Shown: positions 1-6,276 of the stretch, piece after piece | Layout of the letters: each line of letters begins with the position of its first letter | How positions within the stretch are numbered: the stretch's first letter is position 1 | Source: Caulobacter sp. | GTDB lineage: Bacteria; Pseudomonadota; Alphaproteobacteria; Caulobacterales; Caulobacteraceae | DNA: 9,266 nucleotides | Direction of reading: 5' to 3' | NCBI GenBank assembly: GCA_014378155.1 | Contig: JACMOF010000376.1 | Location: forward strand, 1 to 9,266 | Made by a program: the position numbers and the translations under genes | Notes under the pieces: generated by a model | Seen by the model: only the letters and a program-made list of their open reading frames with translations | Database searches by the model: none | Told to the model about the DNA's origin: nothing

Positions 1-194
1 TCCGCCGTCCCGGCCACGAACAGGTCGTACAGCAGCCGGCCCTGCGGCGTCAGCAGGCCGGTGAAGCGCAGTTCGCCCACGCCCAGGGTCTCGATCTCCT
101 GGCTCAGCAGGCCGTTCAGGAAGCTTTTGGCGTCGATGCCCGAAACGGCGATCACGGCGCGGCTGAGGAGGGGGGCGATGACGGTCTGGCTCAT
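1..194 (-). CDS. ygfZ: YgfZ/GcvT-like folate-binding protein, 5' part only
   Basis: Reading the minus strand from the ATG at 194 gives an open frame to the window edge, starting MSQTVIAPLLSRAVIAVSGI and continuing with AKSFLNGLLSQEIETL, then a segment with GLLTPQGRLLYDLFV. The pattern 'L-x-G-x-D-A-x-x-F-L-x-x-L-x-[ST]-x-[DE]' followed by 'L-L-T-P-Q-G-[RK]' is typical of the N-terminal folate-binding domain of the YgfZ/CAF17 (COG0354) branch of the GcvT fold. Known members help maintain or repair certain Fe-S enzymes such as the tRNA methylthiotransferase MiaB in the cytoplasm. About 64 residues are visible, so the conserved cysteine motif expected further on cannot be checked. An in-frame ATG at 203 would add three residues (MWA); neither start has a strong Shine-Dalgarno. 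The gene is divergent from the heptosyltransferase at 304, with 109 nt between them that must hold both promoters. Confidence 0.85.
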   Translation of the reverse strand, partial: MSQTVIAPLLSRAVIAVSGIDAKSFLNGLLSQEIETLGVGELRFTGLLTPQGRLLYDLFVAGTA

Positions 195-288
195 GGCCCA
201 CATGTGGCCCGCCGGACGCGGTCGCGCCAGTCCCTGTCGGCGCGGAAAGCTGAGCCGTTATCGAGGGATGCGCCGACTCGCCTGTGGC

Positions 289-296
289 CCTATACA
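289..296 (+). promoter_or_regulatory. candidate -10 element for the heptosyltransferase gene
   Basis: CCTATACA lies 7 nt before the ATG at 304 and resembles the Caulobacter housekeeping -10 (GCTANAWC). A start at 303-304 would make the mRNA leaderless, which fits the absence of a Shine-Dalgarno. No convincing -35 is visible at the right distance, so this is tentative. Confidence 0.3.
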
Positions 297-303
297 TGCA
301 CCG

Positions 304-1473
304 ATGACACAGCGGGCCTTCCCGATTCTCTTCATCACCGCCACGCGTATCGGCGACGCCGTGCTTTCGTCTGGCCTGATCCGGATGCTGGCCGACCAGG
401 TTCCCAACGCCCGCTTCACCATCGTCGCCGGACCGCTCGCCGCCCCCCTGTTCGCCCATGTTCCCGGTCTGGACCGGGTGATCGTCATGGAAAAGAGCAA
501 GGGCAAGGGCCACTGGTTCAAGCTGTGGAACCAGGTGCGCCACAAGAAGTGGGGCCTGATCGTCGACCTGCGCGGGTCCGGCACGGCGCTCTTCCTGCGC
601 CGCGACAAGCGGGCGATCTGGAAGAAGTCGCTGGGCGAGCCGGTGCACAAGGTGATTGACGCCGCCCGGGTGCTGAAGCTGGAAGGCGATCCGCCGCCGC
701 CGCACCTCTACATCACCCCCGAGGTCCAGGCCCTGGCCGACCAGATGCTCAGCCCGCGCGCCGGCGACCCGACGGGCCCGCTCCTGGCGGTCGGCCCGGC
801 CGCCAATTGGGTGGGCAAGATCTGGCCGATCGAACGGTTCGCCCAGACCGCCCAGCAACTTCTGGGTCCGCAGGGGCCGCTGGCCGGCGGCCGGCTGCTG
901 ATCATGGGCGGCCCCGGCGACAGCCGCATGGTCGAGGAACTGCGCATGGCCTCGGCGCGCGGCCGCTATGTGGACCTGACGGGGAAGGTCGATTTGCTGA
1001 CCGCCTATGCCGCCCTCAAGCGCGCCGACCTGTTCATCGGCAATGACAGCGGCCTGATGCACATCGCCGCCGCCGCCGGCATCCCCACCATCGGCCTGTT
1101 CGGCCCCTCCGACGAGCGCCGCTATGCGCCGTGGGGCGTCAACACCCGGGCGGTGCGCGGACCGCGCTCGCTGGACCAGTTCCTGGCGGTGGATCCAGAC
1201 CTGTCCCAAGCTATCCGCCACATGAGCGACCTGCCGGTGGCCACGGTCGTGCGGGCCGCCAAGGAACTGATGGCCCAGGTGAAGGCCGGGGCGCTGGCCG
1301 AGGCGCAAGCGGCGCTTGTTGAAGGCGACGCCGAGGAGTTGGCCGTAGAGGACGCGGCGGTGACGCCAGAGCTTTACCCGGTGGTCGAGGATGTCGCGCC
1401 GGAACTCGACACGGTTCTCGACGAGGCTTCCGCTCTCTCCGCTCATTCCGACGAAAGTCGGGACCCAAGCTGA
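304..1473 (+). CDS. ADP-heptose:LPS heptosyltransferase-like glycosyltransferase, family GT9
   Basis: A 389-residue protein of the RfaF/WaaF superfamily (GT9, GT-B fold). Known members transfer heptose from ADP-heptose to the lipopolysaccharide inner core at the cytoplasmic face of the inner membrane; the exact sugar here is not determinable. The N-terminus PILFITATRIGDAVLSSGLI (residues 7-26) is the family's first strand and G-D-x-V/L-L-x-[ST] acceptor loop. GKIWPIERFA (171-180) is the K-x-W-P-x-x-x-F motif, and GNDSGLMHIAAAAGIPTIGL (246-265) followed by FGPSD is the ADP-heptose-binding signature. I chose the ATG at 304 because similarity begins there; the frame is open 81 codons further upstream, but that part overlaps the divergent ygfZ gene and looks non-native. 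An acidic, Ala/Val/Glu-rich tail (about 336-379) goes beyond the usual domain, and the last 11 residues (AHSDESRDPS and the preceding Ser) plus the TGA come from a palindromic repeat. Confidence 0.85.
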   Translation: MTQRAFPILFITATRIGDAVLSSGLIRMLADQVPNARFTIVAGPLAAPLFAHVPGLDRVIVMEKSKGKGHWFKLWNQVRHKKWGLIVDLRGSGTALFLRRDKRAIWKKSLGEPVHKVIDAARVLKLEGDPPPPHLYITPEVQALADQMLSPRAGDPTGPLLAVGPAANWVGKIWPIERFAQTAQQLLGPQGPLAGGRLLIMGGPGDSRMVEELRMASARGRYVDLTGKVDLLTAYAALKRADLFIGNDSGLMHIAAAAGIPTIGLFGPSDERRYAPWGVNTRAVRGPRSLDQFLAVDPDLSQAIRHMSDLPVATVVRAAKELMAQVKAGALAEAQAALVEGDAEELAVEDAAVTPELYPVVEDVAPELDTVLDEASALSAHSDESRDPS

Positions 1474-1544
1474 GTTTCACGGTGGGCTCCGCGCCCGCAA
1501 CCGCCGACGCCGCTTGGGTCCCGACTTTCGTCGGAATCAGCGGA
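1438..1544. repeat. REP-like palindromic repeat, 33-nt arms
   Basis: 1445-1470 and 1512-1537 are perfect 26-nt inverted repeats (arm begins ATTCCGACGAAAGTCGGGAC). The pairing extends to 1438-1470 and 1512-1544 with one mismatch (1444/1538). The 41-nt loop holds a small GGGC/GCCC hairpin (1484-1487 with 1493-1496). Arms of this type read as 'PTKVGTQ' or 'DESRDP' in translation and are familiar intergenic repeats in alphaproteobacteria. The left arm overlaps the 3' end of the heptosyltransferase gene. There is no T-run, so any terminator role would not be of the standard intrinsic kind. Confidence 0.85.
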
Positions 1545-1557
1545 ATGAATATTGGTC

Positions 1558-1585
1558 TTGCGAGCCAGGGCCCCCGGACCTAGAC
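1558..1585 (+). promoter_or_regulatory. candidate promoter for the dihydroorotase remnant
   Basis: TTGCGA (1558-1563) and CTAGAC (1580-1585) are separated by 16 nt and resemble a weak housekeeping promoter placed just after the 1438-1544 repeat. It would give a leader of roughly 20 nt before the ATG at 1615. Based on sequence resemblance only. Confidence 0.3.
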
Positions 1586-1614
1586 CGCCCCAAACCCTCG
1601 CAGTAGCGCGCGCC

Positions 1615-2607
1615 ATGACCCAGACCTTCGACCTGATCGCCAGGCCTCGGCGGGAGAGATCTTCGACGCGACCGGCCTGACGCTGCTGCCGGGCGTCATC
1701 GACAGCCAGGTCCACTTCCGCGAACCGGGCCTGGAGTGGAAGGAAGACTTGGAAAGCGGTTCGCGCGGCGCGGCCCTAGGCGGCGTGGTCGCGGTGTTCG
1801 AAATGCCCAGCACCGAGCCGACCACCACCGACCACGACGCCCTGGCCGACAAGCTGGCCCGCGCCAAGGGCCGCATGCACACCGACCACGCCTTCTATGT
1901 GGGGGCGACCACGAGAACGCGACCTTCCTGGGCGAGCTGGAGCGCCTGCCCGGCTGCTGCGGGATCGAGGTATTTATGGGCGCCTCGACCGGCTCGCTGC
2001 TGGTCCAGGACGACGAGGACGTCGCCAGCGTCGCGGTCACGCCCCAGCACCTGACCCTGTCGCCCCCGAGGCCTATGGGTGGCTGAAGGGTTTCGCCCAG
2101 ATGAACCCGCCGATCCGCTCGGCCGAGCACGTGGCCGGCGTTTGGCGCGGCATCGAGACCGGTATCGCCGACGTCCTGGGCAGCGACCACGCGCCCCACA
2201 CCCGCGAGGAGAAGGCCCGGCCCTATCCGGCCTCGACCTCCGGCATGCCGGGCGTGCAAACGCTCGTTCCCATCGTGCTGACCCATGTTGTCAATGGCGG
2301 GTTGAGCCTGGAGCGCTTCGTCGATCTGACCAGCCATGGCGTCAACCGCATCTTCGGCCTGGCCGACAAGGGCCGCATCGCCGAGGGCTTCGATGCTGAC
2401 TTCACCATCGTCGACATGAAGGCCCGGCGCACGATCACCCACGACTGGATGGCCACCCGCTCGGGCTGGACGCCGTTTGACGGTTTCGAAGCCAAGGCCT
2501 GGCCGGTGGCGACCATCGTGCGCGGCACGGTAGTGATGCGGGACGACGAGATCGTCGCCGAGGGGACTGGGGCGCCGGTTCGGTTCCTGGAGACCCTGGC
2601 GGGGTAA
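1615..2607 (+). pseudogene. pyrC: dihydroorotase (PyrC, COG0044) pseudogene: frameshifts and internal deletions
   Basis: Dihydroorotase cyclises N-carbamoyl-aspartate to dihydroorotate in pyrimidine synthesis. Four pieces lie in order but in different frames. (a) MTQTFDLIA at 1615-1641. (b) From about 1641, QASAGEIFDATGLTLLPGVI then DSQVHFREPGLEWKED and so on to HAFYVG near 1904. (c) From about 1904, DHENATFLGELERLPGCCGI then EVFMGASTGSLLVQDDEDVA to 2032, directly joined to AVTPQHLTL at 2033-2059. (d) From 2062 to the TAA at 2605-2607, APEAYGWLKGFAQMNPPIRS, GSDHAPHTREEKARPYPAS, SGMPGVQT and the C-terminal amidohydrolase strand. Against a family length near 430 residues, roughly 30 residues are missing after the first nine and a larger block, including the His-containing metal-ligand strands (the HSEDE and LHVTT regions), is missing at 2032/2033. 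Single-base shifts lie at about 1901-1906 (a five-G run) and 2059-2062. Read straight from the ATG, the product stops after 21 codons. A full-length enzyme is not made. The single-base shifts could be sequencing errors; the two deletions are unlikely to be. Confidence 0.88.
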
Positions 2608-2610
2608 AGG

Positions 2611-2642
2611 TCCTCCCCCTGTGGGCCCCCTGTGGCGGAGGA
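2611..2642. repeat. partial copy of the CTCCCCCTGTGGG repeat family
   Basis: CCCCCTGTGG occurs twice in tandem (2615-2624 and 2626-2635), flanked by complementary TCCTCC (2611-2616) and GGAGGA (2637-2642). The opening TCCTCCCCCTGTGGG matches the start of the element at 7625-7670, so this looks like a rearranged fragment of that family, 4 nt after the dihydroorotase stop. Confidence 0.55.
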
Positions 2643-2646
2643 ACGG

Positions 2647-2674
2647 TTGCGCCGGCCTAGACTTGCGCTAACCT
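2647..2674 (+). promoter_or_regulatory. candidate promoter for the CoA ligase gene
   Basis: TTGCGCC (2647-2653), 13 nt, then GCTAACCT (2667-2674) closely follows the Caulobacter housekeeping pattern TTGACGS-N10-14-GCTANAWC. The predicted start, about 7 nt after the -10 core, falls at or next to the ATG at 2681, so the transcript may be leaderless; no Shine-Dalgarno is visible. Inference from consensus only. Confidence 0.4.
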
Positions 2675-2680
2675 CCCTCC

Positions 2681-4477
2681 ATGGATGGGACATCAGAAAC
2701 CCAGGCGCGGTTCCGCGACCCCCGCTATGCGCCTCGGGCGCTGGAGGTGGAGCAGCGCGGCGACGTGCTGATCCTGCGCAATCCGACGCCCTATTCCTCG
2801 ACAATCCAGACCGTGATCGCGCCGCTCGCCCGCTGGGCGGGGCAGGCTCCGCATCGCGTCTGGCTGGCCGAGCGAGACGGCGAAGGCTGGCGGACCGTGA
2901 CCTATGGCGAGGCGGCGCGGCAAGTCGCCGCCCTGGCCGGCGGACTTTCGACCCTGGGCCTCAAGCGCGGCGACTGCCTGCTGATCCTGGCCCGTAATGG
3001 GGTCGACCACGCCCTGATCGGCTACGCAGCCATGAGCCTGGGCGCGGCGATCGCGCCGGTCTCTCCGCAATACGGCCTGAAGGGCGCGGACCTGACCCGT
3101 CTGGCCTTCGCCGTCGAACGCCTGAGGCCGGCCATGGTCTATGCCGACGACGCCGAGGCCTTCTCCAACGCCCTGGCGGCGCCGTTCCTGGCGGACCTGC
3201 CGGTGATCGCCAGCCGCAACGCCCGGCCTGGCGATGTCGGGTTCGAGAGCCTCTTGAACGCCCAACCCGCCGCGCCGGCTTGCCGCCCCGACGGCGCCGC
3301 CAAGCTACTGCTGACCTCCGGCTCGACCGGCCAGCCCAAGGCGGTGATCTGCACCCACGCCAACATCGCCCTGAACGCCGCCCAGATCGCCGCCTGCTAC
3401 GACGATCCCGAGCCGCCGGTGCTGGTCAATTCCGCGCCCTGGAGCCACAGCCTGGGCGCCAACGCCATCCTGCACATGGTGCTGCACCGGGGTGGGACTC
3501 TCTATATCGACGCGGGCCAGCCGGTGGCGGGCAGGTTCGACGAGACCCTCCGCAACCTGCGCGAGGTCGCCACCACCTATCACAACATGGTGCCGGCCGG
3601 CTGGGGCCTGCTGGTCGGCGAACTGGAGCGCGATGCGGCCTTGGCGGCCAGGTTCTTCGAGAAGGTCCGGGTGCTGCAATATGGCGGCGCGTCGATGGCC
3701 CAGAGCATTCTGGACCGCGTCCAGGCCGTGGCGGTGCGCACCATCGGCGAACGGGTGACCTTCGCGGCCGGCTATGGCGCCACCGAGACGGGCCCGACGG
3801 CCTGCAACATCCATTGGCTCAACGCCCGCTCCGGCATGGTCGGCCTGCCCACGCCGGGCACGGCGGTGAAGCTGGTCCCAGCTCCCGGTGGGCCGGCCGA
3901 CAAGTTCGAGATCCGGGTCAAGGGCCCGCAGGTCTCGCCCGGCTATCTGGATCAGCCGGAGGCCTCGCGCGACGCCTTTGACGAAGAGGGCTTCTACCGG
4001 CTGGGCGACGCCGCGCGGCTGGCTGATCCCTATGACCCTTCGGCCGGCCTGGTGTTCGATGGCCGGCTGGTCGAGAACTTCAAGCTGGCTAGTGGGACCT
4101 TCGTGGCGGCCGGAGCGCTGCGAGTGGCGGCTGTGTCAGCGATCGGCGGGGTGGTCTCTGACGCGGTGGTCTGCGGCGAGGGACAGGACGGCGTCGGACT
4201 GATGCTGTTCCTGGATCCCAGGGCCTGCGAGCGGCTGGGCGATGCGGCGGCGATGCGCGACGCGGTCCGCATCGGCCTGGAGGGCCTCAACGCCACGGCC
4301 AAGGGCGGCGGCAGGGTCGCCCGCGCCCTGATCCTCGACGGCGGGCCGGACGCGGGCTCGGGAGAGCTGACCGACAAGGGCTATATCAACCAGGCCCTGG
4401 CGCGCGACCGACGGCCGGCGGAGCTGGCCCGGCTGTTCGCGAGCGAACCGGACGACGGGGTTTTCGTATTCTCTTGA
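2681..4477 (+). CDS. fcs: feruloyl-CoA synthase-type acyl-CoA ligase (ANL superfamily)
   Basis: A 598-residue AMP-forming ligase. Members activate a carboxylic acid (ferulate and related hydroxycinnamates in the characterised branch) with ATP, then load it on CoA, in the cytoplasm. Visible core motifs: LLLTSGSTGQPKAV (209-222, phosphate-binding loop), NSAPWSHSLGAN (250-261), YGATETGPTACN (365-376, adenine/acyl site), GFYRLGDAARL (437-447, with the ATP ribose Asp443), FDGRLVENFKLASG (459-472, hinge Arg462) and GELTDKGYIN (561-570, catalytic Lys566). The ENFKLASGTFV and ELTDKGYINQ variants are what I associate with feruloyl-CoA synthases rather than acetyl- or fatty-acyl-CoA synthetases, and the length is normal for them. 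The ATG at 2681 follows a promoter-like sequence and gives the expected N-terminus. Downstream is a ThDP enzyme on the same strand. No enoyl-CoA hydratase/aldolase is adjacent, so the true substrate is uncertain; a generic aryl- or acyl-CoA ligase is the alternative. Confidence 0.78.
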   Translation: MDGTSETQARFRDPRYAPRALEVEQRGDVLILRNPTPYSSTIQTVIAPLARWAGQAPHRVWLAERDGEGWRTVTYGEAARQVAALAGGLSTLGLKRGDCLLILARNGVDHALIGYAAMSLGAAIAPVSPQYGLKGADLTRLAFAVERLRPAMVYADDAEAFSNALAAPFLADLPVIASRNARPGDVGFESLLNAQPAAPACRPDGAAKLLLTSGSTGQPKAVICTHANIALNAAQIAACYDDPEPPVLVNSAPWSHSLGANAILHMVLHRGGTLYIDAGQPVAGRFDETLRNLREVATTYHNMVPAGWGLLVGELERDAALAARFFEKVRVLQYGGASMAQSILDRVQAVAVRTIGERVTFAAGYGATETGPTACNIHWLNARSGMVGLPTPGTAVKLVPAPGGPADKFEIRVKGPQVSPGYLDQPEASRDAFDEEGFYRLGDAARLADPYDPSAGLVFDGRLVENFKLASGTFVAAGALRVAAVSAIGGVVSDAVVCGEGQDGVGLMLFLDPRACERLGDAAAMRDAVRIGLEGLNATAKGGGRVARALILDGGPDAGSGELTDKGYINQALARDRRPAELARLFASEPDDGVFVFS

Positions 4478-4483
4478 ATTGTC

Positions 4484-4582
4484 ATCCCGGACAAGGCCCG
4501 AAAGGGCCGCCGATCCGGACCGCCGGAAGCGCGGCGCTCACGCGTCGGTCTCGGAGCTGCGCGCTGGGCGCTTATCCGGGAT
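4484..4582. repeat. long nested palindrome between the ligase and ThDP enzyme genes
   Basis: Outer arms ATCCCGGACAAG (4484-4495) and CTTATCCGGGAT (4571-4582) pair over 12 nt with one mismatch. Inside are AGCGCGGCGCTC (4528-4539) pairing with GAGCTGCGCGCT (4554-4565) with two mismatches, and a perfect five-pair hairpin GGCCC-GAAA-GGGCC (4495-4508). This fills most of the 134-nt gap. The 'GTCATCCCGGACAAG' opening is a repeat type common in alphaproteobacterial intergenic DNA. No T-run follows. Confidence 0.7.
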
Positions 4583-4611
4583 CACAGAAGTCATGAAGTG
4601 AGAACCAAGGC

Positions 4612-6153
4612 ATGAACGGCGCGGACGCCCTGATCACCACCCTGGCCGACAACGGCGTCACCGCCTGTTTCGCCAATCCCGGCACCAGCGAGATGCAGTT
4701 CGTCGCGGCCCTGGACCGCGAGCCCCGCATGCGCTCGATCCTGTGCCTGTTCGAAGGTGTGGCGACCGGGGCGGCCGACGGCTATGGGCGGATGACCGGG
4801 ACGCCGGCCTGCACCCTGCTGCACCTGGGACCGGGCTATGCCAACGGCGCGGCCAATCTGCATAATGCGCGACGGGCGTTCACCCCAATCGTCAATATCA
4901 TCGGCGACCACGCGACCGGCCATCGCCAGTACGACGCGCCGCTCAATTCCGACATCGCCGCCCTGGCCGCGCCCAACTCGCTGTGGGTCAAGTCGGCCGA
5001 CAGCGCCGACGCCGTGGGGCCGCTGGCCGCCGAGGCGGTGGCCGCCAGCTTCGGAGCCCCAGGCGGGAACGCCTGCCTGATCCTGCCCGCCGACAGCGCC
5101 TGGAACGAGACCAAGGTGGCCGGCCCGGTGACGAAACATCCGAGGCCCAAGACGCCAGACCTGGCGCAGGTAGAACGGGTCGCCGAGGCGCTGAAGGCCG
5201 CCGCCAAGCCCGTGCTGCTACTGGGGAGCGTGGCCTGCGGCGAGGGGGGCGTGGCCGCCGCCGGACGGATCGCCGCCACCGGCGTGCGCGTGCTGACCGA
5301 CACCTTCACCGCCCGCCAGGCGCGCGGCGAAGGACGCTTCCGCCCCGACAAGCTGCCCTATTTCGGCGAGGCGGCGCTGAAGGACCTCGACGGCGTCGAT
5401 CTGATGATCCTGGTCGGGACCCTCGAGCCGGTAGCCTTTTTCGCCTATCCCGACCGGCCCAGCGTGCTGGTTCCGCAGGGCTGCGCCACCCTGACCCTAA
5501 GCGACCGGGGAACCGACGCGGCGGCCGCGCTCGAGGCCCTGGCCGACGCCTTGAACGCCCCGGCCAGGGGGGCGGTCGAGCCCTACGCGCCGCCGACCCC
5601 AACGGCCGGAAAGTTCGACGCCTGGGCCATGGGCGCCTCGATCGCCCGCCACATGCCGACCGGCGCGATCATCTCCGACGACGCAGTGACCGCTGGCCTG
5701 CCGATCTTCACCCAGACCCGGAACGCGCGCGCTCACGACTGGCTGTCCCTGACCGGCGGCGCGATCGGCCAGGGCGTTCCGCTGGCGATCGGCGCGGCCG
5801 TGGCCTGTCCCGACCGCAAGGTCCTGGCGTTGAGCGGCGACGGGGCGGGGATGTACACGGTGCAGGGCTTGTGGACGATCGCCCGCGAGAAGCTGGACGT
5901 GACCGTGGTGGTGTTCGCCAATCACGCCTATCGCATCCTCGGCATCGAGATGGGCCGCACGGGCGGCGGGGAGCCTGGTCCGGCCGCGTCACGATTGTTG
6001 GACCTTTCCAACCCGCGCATCGACTGGGTGGCCTTGGCCAGCAGTCTGGGCCTGCCGGCTGAGCGGGTGGAGACGGCCGAGGCTTTTGACGAGGCCATGG
6101 CCAGGGCCATGCGCGAGCCGGGGCCGCGATTCATCGAGGCGGCGATGCGGTAG
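4612..6153 (+). CDS. thiamine-diphosphate-dependent enzyme, acetolactate synthase large subunit/benzoylformate decarboxylase-like
   Basis: A 513-residue protein with the three-domain ThDP enzyme layout. The N-terminal pyrimidine-binding domain has CFANPGTSEMQFVAALD (19-35), CLFEGVATGAADGYGRMTG (45-63; Glu48 is the likely cofactor-activating glutamate), LLHLGPGYANGAANLHNARR (69-88) and GDHATGHRQYDAPL (98-111). The central domain spans roughly 185-320. The C-terminal domain has LTGGAIGQGVPLAIGAA (380-396) and the pyrophosphate/Mg motif from GDGAGMY (409-415) to Asn437 in VVFANHAY. The protein is shorter than true IlvB (about 560-600), no IlvH small-subunit gene lies next to it, and databases often label this group 'acetolactate synthase large subunit' without evidence. 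A decarboxylase or carboligase acting on an aromatic or other 2-oxo acid fits the NPGTSE motif equally well. The start ATG has only a weak purine stretch upstream (GTGAGAA, CAAGG). It lies 134 nt after the CoA ligase gene on the same strand; co-transcription is possible, with a palindrome between. Confidence 0.8.
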   Translation: MNGADALITTLADNGVTACFANPGTSEMQFVAALDREPRMRSILCLFEGVATGAADGYGRMTGTPACTLLHLGPGYANGAANLHNARRAFTPIVNIIGDHATGHRQYDAPLNSDIAALAAPNSLWVKSADSADAVGPLAAEAVAASFGAPGGNACLILPADSAWNETKVAGPVTKHPRPKTPDLAQVERVAEALKAAAKPVLLLGSVACGEGGVAAAGRIAATGVRVLTDTFTARQARGEGRFRPDKLPYFGEAALKDLDGVDLMILVGTLEPVAFFAYPDRPSVLVPQGCATLTLSDRGTDAAAALEALADALNAPARGAVEPYAPPTPTAGKFDAWAMGASIARHMPTGAIISDDAVTAGLPIFTQTRNARAHDWLSLTGGAIGQGVPLAIGAAVACPDRKVLALSGDGAGMYTVQGLWTIAREKLDVTVVVFANHAYRILGIEMGRTGGGEPGPAASRLLDLSNPRIDWVALASSLGLPAERVETAEAFDEAMARAMREPGPRFIEAAMR

Positions 6154-6166
6154 GCAAGCGCCGCAG

Positions 6167-6265
6167 GACGCCCCCTCCGTCGGCTTCGCCGCCACCTCGC
6201 CCGTTTCACGGGTGAGGAGAAAGAACCCGCCTCCTCCTCACCCGCATCGTGACGGAGGGGGCGTC
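6167..6265. repeat. palindromic repeat pair in a convergent gap
   Basis: GACGCCCCCTCCGTC (6167-6181) and its exact complement (6251-6265) enclose two overlapping stems: 6195-6203 with 6209-6217 (nine pairs, one G-U) and 6209-6219 with 6234-6244 (eleven perfect pairs, 14-nt loop). They share 6209-6217 and so exclude each other. In reverse orientation the left part (CTCCTCACCC..., GAGGTGGCGGCGAAGCCGAC) matches the family at 7625-7670 and 7710-7759; the right part looks like a shortened inverted copy. It fills the 123-nt gap between the convergent ThDP enzyme and kinase genes and may end or protect both transcripts. No T-run is present. Confidence 0.75.
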
Positions 6266-6276
6266 TTGGCGCCGCC

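Noticed and set aside
61..303. 81-codon upstream extension of the heptosyltransferase
   Set aside because: It overlaps the divergent ygfZ coding region and lacks family similarity. The GT9 N-terminal strand starts right after the ATG at 304.
1438..1544. Intrinsic terminator for the heptosyltransferase gene
   Set aside because: The stem is long but the loop is 41 nt and no T-run follows; better described as a repeat.
1897..2607. A separate 236-codon gene starting at 1897
   Set aside because: The first 50 or so codons of that frame are shadow sequence; the homologous part starts near 2062 and is the C-terminal section of the broken dihydroorotase.
4983..6062. 359-codon plus-strand open frame inside the ThDP enzyme gene
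   Set aside because: Arg/Gly-rich shifted-frame reading of the ThDP enzyme; no domain motif.
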